A DNA stretch of 64,000 nt from Pseudozyma flocculosa PF-1 (Eukaryota > Basidiomycota > Ustilaginomycetes > Ustilaginales > Ustilaginaceae): assembly GCF_000417875.1 (NCBI RefSeq), contig NW_006920880.1, positions 581,889-645,888 of the forward strand, written 5' to 3'. Position numbers and translations under genes: made by a program. This document shows positions 54,662-64,000 of the stretch, piece by piece (the first letter of the stretch is position 1; every line of letters starts with the position of its first letter). The notes under the pieces were generated by a model that saw only the letters and a list, made by a program, of their open reading frames with translations, searched no databases and was not told the DNA's origin.

Positions 54662-56410
54662 ATGGCGCCCGCTCCCACCACGTCGTCGGCGGCTGACGCA
54701 GAGGCACAGCTCGCCTCGCAGCTCGCCGCCGATGTCGCCACCGCAGAATCCGCCGTCGCCTCTTCGTCATCGACCTCGAAGCCCGCAGCTGTTCGTCAGC
54801 CGTTTTCCTCGATCGACCTCAGCGAGCCTACGCGCCGCGCGCTCCAGGAGATGAAGTTTGAGACCATGACCGAGGTCCAGGCGCGCTGCATCCCTCCGCT
54901 CATGGCCGGAAAGGATGTCCTCGGCGCGGCCCAGACCGGCTCCGGAAAGACGCTCGCCTTCCTCATCCCCGCCATCGAGATGCTCCACCGCCTCAAGTTC
55001 AAGCCGCGCAACGGCACGGGCGCCATCATCATCTCGCCCACCCGCGAGCTTGCGCTGCAGATTTTTGGCGTGGCAAAGGAGCTCATGCAACACCACAACC
55101 AGACCTTTGGCATCATCATGGGCGGCGCCAACCGAAAGGCCGAGGTCGACAAGCTTCAGAAGGGCGTCAACCTGATTGTCGCCACGCCGGGCCGCCTGCT
55201 CGATCACCTGCAGAACACCAAGGGCTTCGTCTTTTCCAACCTCAAGGCGCTCTGCATCGACGAGGCCGACCGCATCCTCGAGATCGGCTTCGAGGACGAG
55301 ATGCGCCAGATTGTCAAGATCCTCCCCAACGACAACCGCCAGTCGATGCTCTTCTCGGCCACCCAGACGACAAAGGTGCAGGACCTCGCCCGCGTCTCGC
55401 TCCGCCCGGGCCCGCTGTACATCAACGTCCACGCCGACCTGGCCGCCTCGACCGTCTCGCGCCTCGAGCAGGGCTACGTCGTGTGCGACTCGGACCGCCG
55501 CTTCCTCCTCCTCTTCACCTTCCTCAAGAAAAACGCCGGCAAGAAGATCATCGTCTTTATGTCGTCGTGCAACTCGGTCAAGTACCACGGCGAGCTGCTC
55601 AACTTTATCGACGTCCCCGTCCTCGACCTGCACGGCAAGCAGAAGCAGCAGAAGCGCACAAACACGTTTTTCGAGTTCTGCAACGCCCCCAGCGGCACGC
55701 TGCTCTGCACCGACGTGGCCGCGCGCGGCCTCGACATCCCCAAGGTCGACTGGATCATCCAGTTTGACCCGCCGGACGACCCGCGCGACTACATCCACCG
55801 CGTCGGCCGGACGGCGCGCGCCGGCAACGCGGGCAAGTCGCTCCTCTTCCTGCTGCCGTCGGAGCTCGGCTTCCTCCGCTTCCTCAAGGTGGCCAAGGTG
55901 CCCCTCAACGAGTATACGTTCCCCTCGGACAAGATTGCAAACGTCCAGGGCCAGCTCGAGAAGCTCATCTCGAAAAACTACTACCTCCACCAGTCGGCGC
56001 GCGACGGCTACCGCTCCTACCTCCAGGCATACGGCAGCTACTCGCTCAAAAAGATCTTCGACATCCACCGCCTCGACCTGGCCAAGGTCGGCAAGGCCTT
56101 CGGCTTCGCCGTCCCGCCAAAGGTCAACATCTCGATTGGCACCGGCCTCAAGAACACGGCGCCCACCAACGGCAAGCGGAAAGAGGTCGACGCCGACGGC
56201 GATGACGACGAGGCCGAGGCCGGTGGTGAGGCAGGTGCGGGCCGCGGCGCCCGCGGGTCAGCGCCGGCCGACGACGAGTACAACGACAAGAGGCAAAAGG
56301 TGGACCGGCGATCGTACAAGGGCAAGGACGGGCAGCGCGGCAAGGGCGGCAAGCCGTCGGCCAACGCCTTTAGGAAAAAGGCACGGGACGGCAAGCAGTG
56401 GAGCCGTTGA
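54662..56410 (+). CDS. HAS1: ATP-dependent RNA helicase Has1 (DDX18), DEAD-box
   Basis: A single exon of 582 residues. Has1 is a nucleolar DEAD-box helicase acting in both 40S and 60S subunit assembly. The motifs run in order: Q-motif region [18 protein letters not shown], motif I AQTGSGKT, Ia PTRELALQI, Ib [18 protein letters not shown] ([16 protein letters not shown]), III SAT, then [27 protein letters not shown] and [10 protein letters not shown]. The segment [19 protein letters not shown] [19 protein letters not shown] and the C-terminal [20 protein letters not shown] are typical of Has1 rather than other DEAD-box proteins. The tail is Gly/Asp/Lys-rich. The ATG at 54662 sits in GTCACCATGG and was preferred; an in-frame ATG at 54416 would add 82 residues. 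It converges with the HDAC gene (181 bp between stops). Confidence 0.95.
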   Translation: MAPAPTTSSAADAEAQLASQLAADVATAESAVASSSSTSKPAAVRQPFSSIDLSEPTRRALQEMKFETMTEVQARCIPPLMAGKDVLGAAQTGSGKTLAFLIPAIEMLHRLKFKPRNGTGAIIISPTRELALQIFGVAKELMQHHNQTFGIIMGGANRKAEVDKLQKGVNLIVATPGRLLDHLQNTKGFVFSNLKALCIDEADRILEIGFEDEMRQIVKILPNDNRQSMLFSATQTTKVQDLARVSLRPGPLYINVHADLAASTVSRLEQGYVVCDSDRRFLLLFTFLKKNAGKKIIVFMSSCNSVKYHGELLNFIDVPVLDLHGKQKQQKRTNTFFEFCNAPSGTLLCTDVAARGLDIPKVDWIIQFDPPDDPRDYIHRVGRTARAGNAGKSLLFLLPSELGFLRFLKVAKVPLNEYTFPSDKIANVQGQLEKLISKNYYLHQSARDGYRSYLQAYGSYSLKKIFDIHRLDLAKVGKAFGFAVPPKVNISIGTGLKNTAPTNGKRKEVDADGDDDEAEAGGEAGAGRGARGSAPADDEYNDKRQKVDRRSYKGKDGQRGKGGKPSANAFRKKARDGKQWSR

Positions 56411-56591
56411 TCCCGTCCCGCCCTGCCCCGGCCTCGTTGCGTGTGCGCGGCCCTCGATCCTCTTTCTTTCACGGCGACGTCTCTCTTTGTCAACTGTACT
56501 TTAGCATCCTCTCCCTCCCCGCTGCCCCTCGAAAGCGGACATCCATCCTCCGGTGCAGCACTTCCGCCCGCGCCCGCTCGCGGGCGGACCT

Positions 56592-58917
56592 TCATGCCGT
56601 CTTGTTCGTCGACGACCGTTGAGCAGCCAACGTGGCGGCATGGCGCTGAAAGACGACGTCGACCTTGTCAAAGTGGGCCTCGTCGTTGGTATCCACCATT
56701 TCGCCTGTGCGGAGGCAGAGGGGTGGACCAGAGGGCAGGGAGCGGGGCGCCGATGCAGGTCAGCGATGTCAAGTCCCGCCGCGATCCGCACAGGCCAGGA
56801 CGATGACGACGACGACGTACCGGCCTTGACGTCGAGGGATCCACCGTCAAAGCGGGGCCAGGAGGGGCAGGATTCCGGTATGGCCGTGTTGAGGTCCACG
56901 GTATTTCCTCTTGCCGTTTCTCGTCCCTCTCCCACTTCCCCGTCCCGACGATCCCGATCGCTGTCTTGATGAAAACGACCGAGGACAAAGGCAGTGATGA
57001 GCGACCAGACCTTGGCGGTATTGGCATTGTCGTACCCGCCTCCGCCGAGGAGGAGCAGTTTGCGCTCGGGCGATGTGGCCGTATCGCTCCCGGCTCGAGG
57101 ACGGGTCCAGGAGAGGATGAGGGACAGAGCATGTAGGATGCTCAAGGCGTCCAGGTTCCACGTCGCCATCGGATCGCCGGCTAGACCGTCCAGGCCGAAT
57201 TGGACCACGATGCACTCTGGCTGTGTTTCGTCGGCGCGCAGTCGGTCGTGCACCGCGCATCGTCCGGTCAGTCGAGGGTCGAGGATCGAAGCGGTGCGAG
57301 GAGAAACGGGCGACGAGAGATGGAAAGAAAGCCGGGCGTGGACTCACATCAAACGTCTCGACGATGCTCTCGACGTTGGCCTTCAACACGCGACGCAGGC
57401 TGTCGCCGTTGGCGCCCGGGAGCAGCGGGAGGCACAGGGCCTTGCTGGCCGCTGCCGAGCCCGATGGTCCACCCGTGCATTCCAACGATCCCGGCGCGCC
57501 GTGCTTCGTACTCGCCGCCGCAACCTGTGCATCTCCGTTCGCGGCGCTCGACGCAGCAGAGGGCGCGGCGTGGTAGCACGGAAAGAAGCCCGGCGCATAG
57601 TGGTGGATGGACAGCGTGAGGACCGAGGAGGACGTGTAGAAGGCCTCTTCCTGGTGGCCGTGCTCGCCGAAAGACGGACCAGGGCCAGGCAAGGCAAGGT
57701 GGGCGGAGGCGAGAGTCAGTACTGTGCCGCGTGGAGTGACTGCGGTGTGTGCAGAGCGAGGATACGCACCACGCCGTCGCCCCAATGCAGGTCGAGGTCG
57801 AGGTAGAGGATGCGGTCCATGCGCGTCGAGACGGTCTTGTAGCGCTTCGGGCCCGGTGGCGTCTTCGGCGCCGTTGTCGCCGTCTCGGTCCCATCTGCTC
57901 CGCCGTTCGGAGCGAGACACTGTTCGACGACGGGAACCCTCCGCTTCCGCAGCTTGCGCAGCGCCAGGATGGCGAGCACGGCGTCGTTGACGTAGCAGAA
58001 CCCGGACGCGGCGTCCTTCTTGGCATGGTGTCTGCAGGGACCCGCCGTGGCAGAGACAGAGGTCAGCCGGTCCTCATCTGCGAAACAGCGACCGGGGCTG
58101 AGCATCAGCTCACCTGCCGCCGTCCCAGGCGATGGCTACATCGACCTCGCCCGTCGCCAATAGCTCGGCGGCACGGATCGACGCTCCCGCCACCAGCTCC
58201 ACGTGATCTTTGAGTCCCTCGAACGGTGGGCAGTCCTGGCCGTGAGGGATAGGGGCGAGAGTGCAGTCAGCGGATCTGACCAGCAAGCGTTCCCAGTCCG
58301 TGGCGACTTACATCGACAAGTCCAAACTGGTTCTTGGTTCGAGGCTGCGCTCGTTGTTCTGTGGCATCTCGATTCGAGGGCGAAGGGGGTCGGAGCGGCC
58401 GTGGTCGCTCCTCGTCATTGCTGTCGCTGTCGGTGCCATCTTTGGGAGCGACCTCCTCTGCCTGTTCCTGCTCCCCATCCAGTAGCCGCCTGACAAACGC
58501 CTTGTCGTGGTACACTTCGAGCTCCTGCCTCGTCGCTCTACGAGGTTCGTAGACCACAGCTCTGTTCTCGAGCCTGCCCGCCTCGTCCATCTCCCTCTCG
58601 CCTCCAACATCTGCGCCGAGGTGACGCAGGAGCCGCCTGTACTCGGATTTCCGCGCCGACGTCTTCCTCCTCTTTGTGGGCGGCGAAGCGTCGTTGGGCT
58701 CGGGCGATGCTGATCCACGCTGATCGTCGTCGTCGGCGGCGGCGAGGTGGCGCAGGTCGAGGAGGTCGAGGTGGTAGATGAGGCTGTGGACCAGCGTGGA
58801 TCGACCCTGGTTGGAAGGGAGGAGGTCGCTGCTCTCGAGCAGCGAGGACGAGAGCAGGTAGCCTACCCGCAAACCCTCGGGCGGCGCCGATGGCGGCAGG
58901 GATGCCGAGGTCCTCAT
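56592..58917 (-). CDS. Class I histone deacetylase, HDAC8/Hos1-like
   Basis: Six exons (58917-58312, 58235-58114, 58031-57770, 57650-57348, 57220-56822 or 56821, 56704-56592) join in frame to 601 residues. The catalytic parts are split across exons: DCPPFEGLKDHVELVAGAS, AIAWDGGRHHAKKDAASGF with the paired catalytic His, the metal-site strand ILYLDLDLHWGDGV, FYTSSSVLTLSIHHY, VVQFGLDGLAGD with the third metal-binding Asp, and GGGGYDNANTAKVW with the catalytic Tyr. NANTAKVW and LDLDLH favour the HDAC8/Hos1 branch over Rpd3. The reaction is zinc-dependent lysine deacetylation. The first 200 residues are long and contain an acidic/basic insert (SPPTKRRKTSARK). The position after the metal-binding His is Trp, where His is usual. 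It lies 424 bp downstream of SIN3 in the same orientation. Confidence 0.88.
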
Positions 58918-59341
58918 GCTGCGTGCGTGGTTTATCGAGTGGCGGAGAGGGGAGAGGGTGTTGGGCCCTTGGACCGATGCGAGCAAGTCGTCGACCAACA
59001 CCGCCTCCCACAGCCCACGCGCCGCGTGTGGAGGACTCGGGGAGGGGACGCGTTCGAACCGCTCGCATGGCCTGGTCTCGCCTGGCCCGGCCCTGGCCTG
59101 GCCCTGGCTGGCGGCACATCATCCAGGCACGGCTCGATGCCGAAAGGCAGACCGGAGGGGCATGGCAGGTTCCGATTCATGTACGAGACAGGCAGAGAGG
59201 CGACGAAACGACTACGAAATACAGGCAGGCAGGCAGGCAAGGGCGAGGGCGAGGGCGAGGGCGAGGGAAAAGAGGATCGCGAAACAAGAGGCATGCCAGC
59301 AGCGCCTCGAGACCCGATCAGGGTCAGGCCTGATCGCCGCC
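58918..59341. other. SIN3-HDAC intergenic spacer
   Basis: 424 bp between the SIN3 stop and the HDAC start; both genes are on the minus strand, so it holds the SIN3 3' UTR and the HDAC promoter. It contains AGGC and GGGCGA tandem repeats at about 59222-59267. Confidence 0.6.
59222..59267. repeat. (AGGC)n and (GGGCGA)n simple repeats
   Basis: Four to five AGGC units directly followed by about four GGGCGA units, in the spacer between SIN3 and the HDAC gene. Confidence 0.85.
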
Positions 59342-62300
59342 TCACTTGGCCTCGTCGGCCGTCGAAGACGACGCCGGCGGCGGCGCTGCATCCGTCGATG
59401 GCGCCGCGCCAGCCTCCGCTCCCGCTTCAGCCTCGTCGGCAGCAGTGGCCGCGCTCCGGGCACCGCCTTCGTCTTTAGCTCCAGCGGCCTCGACCTCACC
59501 GCTCGGCTTCACCGCCTCATCCTTGGGAGGCGCACCGCCTGCAGCCTCGGCGTCGGTCGGCTTCTCGCCTTCTTCTCCCTTGGCTGCAGCGGCGGGGGCG
59601 GTATCGGTGCTCGCCTGGCCAGAAGGCTTGCTAGCCTCGTCTGCCGGAGCAACCTTGGCATCGTCCGACGAAGTTGCAATTTCGGCTGCGGCCGCGGCAC
59701 CAACGGCGGGACCGGCCTCGTCGGTCCGCATGGGCTCGGGCGCATCCGTGGCAGCGGCAGCCGCAGCGGCGGCGGCTGCAGCCTCATTTGCCGCAGCTTC
59801 CTCTTCCTCGGCGTCGAGCGAAGCCGGGTCGTCGATGGCCTTGCGCCTCCTCTCGAGCCACCTCGAGAATCGCCGCACCCGCTTCGTCTTGACCTCCCCG
59901 GCCTTGCCGTCAATCTCGTCGACCTCCGACTCGGGCCGGAGTCGCACAAACGTGTCCTCGCTGTCGTGCACAAAGAAGAGCTTGTACGTCCGGATGCACA
60001 CCTGGCAAGGCGTTACGAGTGGAGGGACCGGGGAAGCGGCAAGGATCGCATCAGCAAAAGCATCCCTGGGCAGGCAAAGCAAGCATCGACCATCAGCGCC
60101 GAGGGCCCCAGACTCACCCGGATCTCCAGGCCGCTCCTCGTGATATACCGCGTCCCGGCCGCATCGTTCTCGAGCGTGGCATTGGCGGGGCAGGTCCTGA
60201 CAGAGGAGTCAGAAACGAAAGAATCGCAGAACGTCAGCAAAAACCCAGTCCGGCAGCGGCGACGGCTTCCAGGCTCGGCTGCTCACCTCTTCAGGAAGGG
60301 AGCCTGCGCCTCGACGGGCAGGCCCTCGGTCGGCGTCCACAGGCTGAAGCTTGAAATGTACTGCAGCCAGCGGTGCTCGGCGTCCTGCGCATCGTCGAGG
60401 GTGACGTCGTCGCGCGACAGCATCTGGACGAGCAGCGTGCTGCTGGCCGGCACCCACTCGATGCGGAACAGGTTCTCGTCCTTGCCGATTGCGGCCTCGG
60501 CGGCCATGCGGTTGGCAATCTGGTGGCGATATCCGTCGACGACACCGCGCTTGTTGTCGGCGCGGTCACGATCCAGGATGCCCTGCAGCTCCTGGCACTT
60601 GGCGTCTGTCGTCAGCGCCTGGACCGTCTTGACCAAAGCGCCAATCGCCTTGTCCAGCGTGAAGACCACGTACGCATCGATGCCGTACATGTAGCGCGCG
60701 CTCTCCTCAAACGTGGCCTGGTCAATGTCGCCGTCAAACAGCTTCTCGCACATGTCGAGCAGCGTGTCGTAGTAGCGCGACGGATGCAGCGTCAGGCCGG
60801 CCTCCTCGTTGGTCGGGGCGACGGGGCCCAGGCTCGAGGCGTTGGCTGTGGCGCCGACGACGGCGGCAGGCCCGCTGGCACCGTCTTGCAGGCCGAGCTC
60901 GACGGCGATGGGGTTGATCTTGTGGCGCACGGGCTCCTTGGCGGCCATCTCTGCTCCAAGCGCCTTCATCTTGTACAGCCGCGAGTAGAGGAGCTGCAGC
61001 AGGCGGACAAAGACAAAGTAGGTGGTGTTGCAGAAGAAGTGGACCTGCTTGGTGCCGCGGTGGCGGTTCTCGATGTCGGCGCCCTGGCCGAGCGAGCTCG
61101 ACTGCCCCTTGCGCGAGTCGAAGCTGTTGTTGAGGTCGGTGTTGATCCACGTGGCGGGGCCATCCTTAGCAGCCTCAGCGGCCGACGCATCGGCGCCGGC
61201 TTTGTCCTCGTCCATGGCAGTGGCGGCCGCCTCGTCATTGGCGGCGGCCGAAGTGGCGGTCTCGCCGGACTCGCCGGGCCTGACCGCCTCGGGCTCGTCG
61301 ACGGCAGCCGCTCCGGCAGGGGCCGCGGGAGACGGCGCCTCGGCCATCTCGATGTCGGTCGAGGCGGCAGCGGTGACGGCGTTGGACGACTGGTTGGCCA
61401 GCGCCTCGGCGGCCGAGTCGACGTCGGCGAGGATGGCCGAGCTCGACGTGTTTCCAGCGGATACGGCCGCATCGCCCGGGTCGTCGACGGCGGTACCGGC
61501 ATCGCCGTTCTGCTTCGACGTCTCGGCCTGGTTCTTGAGGATCTTGCGCCGGAGGTCGGCCTGCTGCTTCTTGCCCTTGCGGCCGTTGGCGCTGGCGGTC
61601 GATGACGAGCCGTCTGCTTCGTCGTCGGGCGCCGTTCCCTCGCTGCGGCTGTCGTCGTCGGCGTCGTCGTCGTCGTCGTCGTCGTCCTCGACATCGCCGT
61701 TGAGCATGTCCTCGAACTCGGTCGACTCGAGCTCGAGCAGCTTGGGCACGAACGACCGCAGGAACGTCTCGATCCGCTCGCGATCGGTGGCGCTGTAGCT
61801 GCCCGTGGCGCGGTCGAGGAAGCTGAAGGCGAGCTTGAGCACGTCGCTGAGCACGTGGAGGTCGTCGAGGACGTAGACGAGCTGGTGGCGAGGTCGCGGG
61901 CGCGGCAGCTCCGGATCCATGGCGAGGCGGCGCTGCTGCTGCTGAATCTTGCGCGCCTCGATCTCGGCAACGAAAGCCTTGGCGGTGATCGCCTTCTTGT
62001 CGGCCGCCTTGAAGTTGACCGCCTGGTGGTCGAGGCTCTTGTAGAAGTTCCTCGCGTCGACCTCGCGCCACACCTTGTTCCACTCGCGCTGCGCCCGCTT
62101 CCACTCCTCGTCCTTTTGCTTGAGCCGGTGGAGGACGATGGGCACCGAGACGCACGGGTTGTCGTGGAGCGCGTTGATGATCTCGAGGCCCTGCTCGCGG
62201 CCGTAGACCTTTTTGATGACGCGCTGGTAGATGCTCTTGCTCTGACCGCCGAGGCCCGGCTTGAGGCGGAACGAGGCGCGCTCGTCGTTGTCCATCGTCG

Positions 62301-64000
62301 AGATGCGCGCGGCGATCGGCTCGAGCAGCGCAATCGTGCGCAGGTTGGCCTCGATGTGGTAGTCGTACTCGTGGCGCTCCTCTTCGGAGCGGTAGAGGGC
62401 GTCTTCGTAGGGGTTCTTCTTGTGCGGGTTGAACGACTCGCCCTCCGACGCCCACGTCGGGTGGCTGACCCACACGTCGTTGAGCACCTCCCAGCACATG
62501 GGATCGCGGCCGGAGCAGGCCAGGTTGACCTCGGACTTGGGCAGCTTGCGGTACGACACGCCATACACCTTGCACGTGCTGAGGTCGACGCGCTCCCGCA
62601 GCGAGGCGGGCACGTTTTCGACAATAGGGTCCTCGCCGTCGAGCCAGCCGTGCTTGCCCATGTCGTAGCCGCACAGGCCCTTGAAGGTGGCGTACAGCTC
62701 GCGGTGGCCGCCGATGAAGAGGCCGGCGCGCTCGACCAGCGTACGGACGTCGATGATGTCCTGCGAGTACAGGTTGAGCAGCTTGAGGAACTCGAGGTAG
62801 GTGGCGCGGTCGTCGATGTGCTTCTTGACGCGATCGAAGAAGGCCACCTCGTCGATGGTGGCGAGCGGCGCTTGCGTCTGCCCGACGGCGAGGCCGTTGA
62901 CCGCGGTGCCCGGCGGCACCAGCCCGGCCGCCTCGGCCACAACCAGACCATCCGGCCCGTACGCGTCGTGGTGGATCTGCGCCGGGTGCTGGCCATAGGT
63001 GGGCGAGGCAGGCAGCGGCTCCGGGCGGAGCGGAGGCGTCCGCTGCTCGGCCTTGTGAGAGTGCTTGCTCTTCTTGGTCTTGCCCGTGGCAGCCTTGCCG
63101 CCCGCCTCGGCCGCGCCAGCAGCGCGCTTCTTGCGGCTGCCAGGCTGCGCGGCAGCTCCAGCGCCAGCACCGGCACCAGCGCCGGCCGCGGCGCCGGCAG
63201 CACCAGCAGCAGCAGTGGACGGAGCGGCGGCGGCCCCGGCACCCTTCTTGCCCGGCGCCACGCCCACCTCGTGAGAAGGTGCCATGTCCTGCGGCAGGCC
63301 ACGCATGGCCCCGGACGGCCCACCCATGGGTCCCGCACCGCCGACAACGGCCGAGGGTGGCTGAGCGCCTCCCGGGCCCATGTTGGAGGTGACCTGACCC
63401 AGCATGTTGAAGAGGCCCGCGGTCGGCTGCGCGCCGTTGCTCGTGTCCGGAAGGAACTGCTTGAACTCGTCGAGCAGGTCCTTGGCGTTGTCGAAGAGCA
63501 CCGTGACCTGGGCGTAGACGTCGTGGATCGGCCGCTGCTCCTTTTGATACGTCTGCAGGATCTCGAGGAACTGCTTGTACGTGTCCGGGTCACCCGAGAA
63601 GCGCTGCTTGATCTTGTTGACGTAGTTGATGGCATGGTTGAACTCGACCGGCGGCCGCTTGGCGTCGTGCGGGCCCGGGCCGTGCGGGCTGGGTCCGCCG
63701 TGCAGTCCGGCGTGAGGCAGCACTGCAGGGCCCTGGTTCGGGGTCGAAGGAGCGCCGGGTCCCATCAGAGGCGACTGCGGCCGGCCGCCGTGACCGTGAT
63801 GAGGGCCAGGCATGCCCATCGGAGGAGGACCGTGGCCGTGGCCGCCGTGGCCATGGCCGTGGGCATGCGAGCCGGCGTGGCCGTGGAGGTGCGACTGGCC
63901 CGGACCCGGTCCCGGTCCCATACCTTGGCCGGGCGGCGCTCCCGGATAGCCCGCGCCACCGGGCCCATGCGACATCGGAGGCGGTCCGTATGCCATGCCT
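59342..64000 (-). CDS. SIN3: Transcriptional corepressor Sin3 (PAH protein), probably cut by the right window edge
   Basis: Visible exons are 64000-60287, 60196-60118 and 60001-59342, about 1.48 thousand residues. Sin3 is the scaffold of nuclear histone-deacetylase corepressor complexes. Counting from an ATG at 63996: a Gly/Pro/His-rich start, a PAH domain at about 117-175 (VEFNHAINYVNKIKQRFSGD, PAH2-type), a linker, a second PAH at about 380-440 (FFDRVKKHIDDRATYLEFLK, PAH3-type), then the HDAC-interaction domain at about 490-590 (VSYRKLPKSEVNLACSGRDP, WVSHPTWASEGE, YRSEEERHEYDYHIE). A Sin3 C-terminal domain follows after an acidic low-complexity region. The tail beyond TYKLFFVHDSEDTFVRLRP is basic and then Ala/Glu-rich. 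No PAH1 is visible, so it is either upstream of the window edge or absent. The frame is open to the edge, and the 63996 ATG may be internal. Confidence 0.92.

Noticed and set aside
54767..56068. Long minus-strand open frame of over 400 codons
   Set aside because: Shadow of HAS1 with no independent motif or ATG context.

Overview
The window is nuclear DNA of a GC-rich filamentous or dimorphic basidiomycete. It most resembles Ustilaginomycotina (smuts and relatives). That placement is an inference from spliceosomal introns of about 80-160 nt with mostly GTGAGT/GTAAGT donors, GC-rich codon use, and a WOPR regulator, FG nucleoporin and HMT1-type ABC transporter of fungal type. I see no operon, CRISPR array, plasmid or viral element. 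Fifteen protein genes are supported: one is cut by the left edge, one probably by the right edge, and one carries an assembly gap.

Left part (1-15.1 kb), dense housekeeping: the 3' end of proteasome subunit RPN6 (+), a five-exon ACC-synthase-like PLP aminotransferase (-), an HMT1-like vacuolar ABC half-transporter (+), a seven-exon DUF2408/UPF0662 protein (+) and an FG nucleoporin with a C-terminal Ran-binding domain (+).

15.1-23.7 kb is an 8.6-kb gene-free block upstream of a single-exon WOPR (Gti1/Pac2/Ros1-type) transcription factor. Middle part (26.7-40.7 kb): an NTF2-like/flavin monooxygenase (-), an acetate-transporter-family membrane protein (+) whose frame requires a 4-nt microexon, a Zn2Cys6 transcription factor (-), and a large orphan gene (-) interrupted by 373 N. 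40.7-44.8 kb is gene-free and contains a 586-bp stretch without a single CpG, with a broken reading frame, best read as a mutated transposon relic. An unrecognised low-complexity protein (-) and another empty 4.2 kb follow.

Right part (50.8-64 kb) holds nuclear machinery in tight pairs. UTP21 and HAS1, both ribosome-biogenesis factors, are divergent from a 575-bp shared promoter with an RRPE-like motif. A class I HDAC (HDAC8/Hos1-like) lies just downstream of SIN3, the scaffold of histone-deacetylase corepressor complexes. Exon borders were set by splice consensus, reading-frame closure and family sequence; every spliced CDS reported closes in frame except the gap-containing orphan gene.
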